Assembly (NCBI GenBank): GCA_002507175.1 | Contig: DAZE01000005.1 | Location: 2,540-66,539 of the forward strand | From: Euryarchaeota archaeon UBA558 | Lineage (GTDB): Archaea; Thermoplasmatota; Poseidoniia; Poseidoniales; Thalassarchaeaceae | Reading direction: 5' to 3' | Length of the DNA: 64,000 nucleotides | Shown here: in pieces, positions 62,507-64,000 of the stretch | Layout of the letters: every line of letters starts with the position of its first letter | How positions within the stretch are numbered: the first letter of the stretch is position 1 | Notes under the pieces: model-generated | What the model saw: the letters and a program-made list of their open reading frames with translations, nothing else | What the model was told of the DNA's origin: nothing | Databases searched by the model: none | Program-made: the position numbers and the translations under genes

Positions 62507-64000
62507 CAATGTCCACCTTCTAGATCATCTGCATCCAAGAGTTCGATCAGATCCTCTGGGATGGGAGGATAGCTTCTGTGTTCTATTTGCATTTCTCCTT
62601 GTTCGTTCCTGGAAATGACGCTGTTCAGGCTCCCCCATTTCTCATGATCCGGTACGGGATAGTCTTCTCTTGTGTGGCCTCCTCGACTTTCCTCGCGCTC
62701 CAATGCTGCGAGAGCGCACATCTTACTGACGTCTATCATCGCCTCCAATTCAAGTGCTTGATGCCATCCAGGATTGTAGATCACTCCCCCTCCGGGTGAG
62801 GAGTTCGCCGATCTTGCTCTCAAGGCCTCTAGATCATTCAATGCCTCTTCCAAAGACTCTTGGTTTCTGATTATGCCCACCTTCTCCTGCATCATATCCC
62901 TCAAATCGTTGACGATGACGGCAGGATTCTCCCCTCCGCTGCGAGACAATGGGGCCATCATCTTCGCTATCGCGGAATCAACGTCTTCAGCAGCAATCTC
63001 CGTCCATGAATCGATTGTCGTAGCGGACTTAGCCGCATGGAGGCCTGCGCGCCTCCCAAAGGTTACTAGATCGGAGAGTGAATTCCCACCCAGTCTGTTG
63101 GCACCATGGAGTCCAGTCGCTGCTTCGCCTGCAGCAAAAAGTCCCTTCACAGTCGACTCCTGGGTTTCAGGGTCGACCTTTACCCCACCCATGACGTAGT
63201 GAGCCGTGGGGCCCACCTCCATTGGTTGTTTGGTTATGTCGACTCCTGCGAGCTCTTTGAATTGGTGGTACATGCCGGGGAGCTTCCTCTTAATCTGGTC
63301 TGGAGGTCTCCATGAAATATCTAGATAGGCGCCACCATGTTCACTGGCTCTACCTGCAGCCTTCTCGCTGTTAATGGCCTTGGCAACTACATCCCTGGTT
63401 AGCAGTTCGGGGGGCCTTCTTTTGGTTGCTTGTTGATCAGATATGACCTCTTGGACCCATGCCAGTGCCTCTTCCTCGGTATCTGCAAACTCCTCTTCAT
63501 ACATCTCTGGGACGTAGTTGAACATGAACCTCTTACCTTCTGAATTCTGGAGCATACCTCCCTCTCCCCTGACACCCTCGGTGACTAGAATTCCCTTTAC
63601 ACTAGGGGGCCAAATCATTCCGGTGGGGTGGAATTGAACGAACTCCATGTCACCCATCTCCGCCCCGGCCCAGTAGGCGAGTGCATGCCCGTCGCCTGTA
63701 TATTCCCATGATCCAGAACAGACAGACCAACATCGAGTGATTCCCCCTGTGGCAAGAACGATCGATTTTGCCTTGAACAGATGGACCCTCCCCCTCTGTC
63801 TGTCATATGCCAAGCATCCAATTACCCTATCACCCTCTTTGAATAGCTCGCACACTGTAAATTCCATGAAAACATCCATGCCCATGTGGACACCTTTCTC
63901 CTGCAAGGTACGGATGATCTCCAGGCCCGTAGCGTCTCCGATGTGGGCCAGCCTGGGGTACGTGTGACCACCGAAGTTCCTCTGATTTATCCTGCCCTTC
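62506..64000 (-). CDS. sdhA: Succinate dehydrogenase/fumarate reductase flavoprotein subunit (5' truncated)
   Basis: The frame runs off the window end, so only the C-terminal 497 or so residues are seen. The visible start reads RNFGGHTYPRLAHIGDATGLEI, the SdhA/FrdA substrate-binding region. Then follow VLATGGITRCW near the FAD fold, FVQFHPTGMIWPPS, TEGVRGEGGML, the catalytic-region MGGVKVDPETQ and GLFAAGEAATGLHGANRLGGNSL, and the C-terminal helical domain with ESRGGHTREDYP. It oxidises succinate to fumarate; coupling with sdhB is by one-base overlap. The FAD-linked His and the N-terminus lie outside. Confidence 0.96.
   Translation of the reverse strand, partial: KGRINQRNFGGHTYPRLAHIGDATGLEIIRTLQEKGVHMGMDVFMEFTVCELFKEGDRVIGCLAYDRQRGRVHLFKAKSIVLATGGITRCWSVCSGSWEYTGDGHALAYWAGAEMGDMEFVQFHPTGMIWPPSVKGILVTEGVRGEGGMLQNSEGKRFMFNYVPEMYEEEFADTEEEALAWVQEVISDQQATKRRPPELLTRDVVAKAINSEKAAGRASEHGGAYLDISWRPPDQIKRKLPGMYHQFKELAGVDITKQPMEVGPTAHYVMGGVKVDPETQESTVKGLFAAGEAATGLHGANRLGGNSLSDLVTFGRRAGLHAAKSATTIDSWTEIAAEDVDSAIAKMMAPLSRSGGENPAVIVNDLRDMMQEKVGIIRNQESLEEALNDLEALRARSANSSPGGGVIYNPGWHQALELEAMIDVSKMCALAALEREESRGGHTREDYPVPDHEKWGSLNSVISRNEQGEMQIEHRSYPPIPEDLIELLDADDLEGGH

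Overview
The window looks like part of the chromosome of an uncultured marine euryarchaeon, most likely Marine Group II (Candidatus Poseidoniales) or a close Thermoplasmatota relative. This assignment is inference. The archaeal markers are ribosomal protein L15e, aIF1A, RIO1 kinase, a Dim2/Krr1-type KH protein, Hjc resolvase, the MC1 chromatin protein, a DUF63-like membrane protein and an archaeal presenilin homologue. They sit beside traits of a surface-ocean, aerobic, protein-degrading heterotroph: photolyase, methylcrotonyl-CoA carboxylase, a Na+/solute symporter, succinate dehydrogenase, a complex I-like enzyme and very large secreted proteins. Genes are packed tightly, with many 1-4 base overlaps and GGTG-type ribosome binding sites. 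No stretch over about 300 bases lacks a gene. I found no rRNA, tRNA, CRISPR array or insertion sequence.

Layout. 1-4038: 3' part of a large RCC1-repeat surface protein with a membrane anchor and a cytoplasmic helix-hairpin-helix end; its second half is visibly richer in G+C than the rest. 4104-4998: L15e and a small PRC-barrel-like protein. 5059-19677: five consecutive surface or membrane proteins, including a 1462-residue repeat protein translationally coupled to a small membrane protein, and a subtilase whose cytoplasmic tail is a RING/PHD-like zinc domain. 19761-31685: a complete nuoABCDHIJJKLMN operon without the NADH module (no nuoEFG), with unusual insertions in NuoH, NuoI and NuoL. 31734-34773: aIF1A, a membrane protein, RIO1 and a KH protein (translation and ribosome assembly). 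34829-38994: photolyase, DUF63-like protein and M29 aminopeptidase. 39334-44747: a leucine-catabolism operon (MCC beta, enoyl-CoA hydratase, PqqB-like hydrolase, biotin carboxylase, biotin carrier). 44750-47405 (minus): orphan Vsr-type endonuclease and a symporter with a large extra C-terminal domain. 47485-55515: small membrane protein, SerRS, presenilin-like protease, FolC, dCMP deaminase, UPF0200-like kinase and Lhr helicase. 55559-58616: membrane protein, signal peptidase I and a site-2 protease. 58695-61254: small coiled-coil protein, Hjc, a RuvC/YqgF-like protein, macro domain and stand-alone AsnC-type domain. 61371-61637: MC1 with a clear promoter. 61718-64000 (minus): SdhB and truncated SdhA.

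How the genes fit together. Extracellular proteins could be digested by surface proteases and taken up by symporters. Leucine carbon would pass through MCC, and electrons would enter the membrane chain through Sdh and the truncated complex I. The most unusual points are: (i) outside-in surface proteins that carry cytoplasmic zinc or helix-hairpin-helix domains; (ii) coordinated insertions in complex I subunits near the quinone/iron-sulfur arm, plus a His-rich NuoL loop; (iii) an aIF1A with a long acidic tail ending in a short aromatic motif; (iv) a RuvC-like protein divergent from Hjc; and (v) a PqqB-like hydrolase inside the leucine operon.
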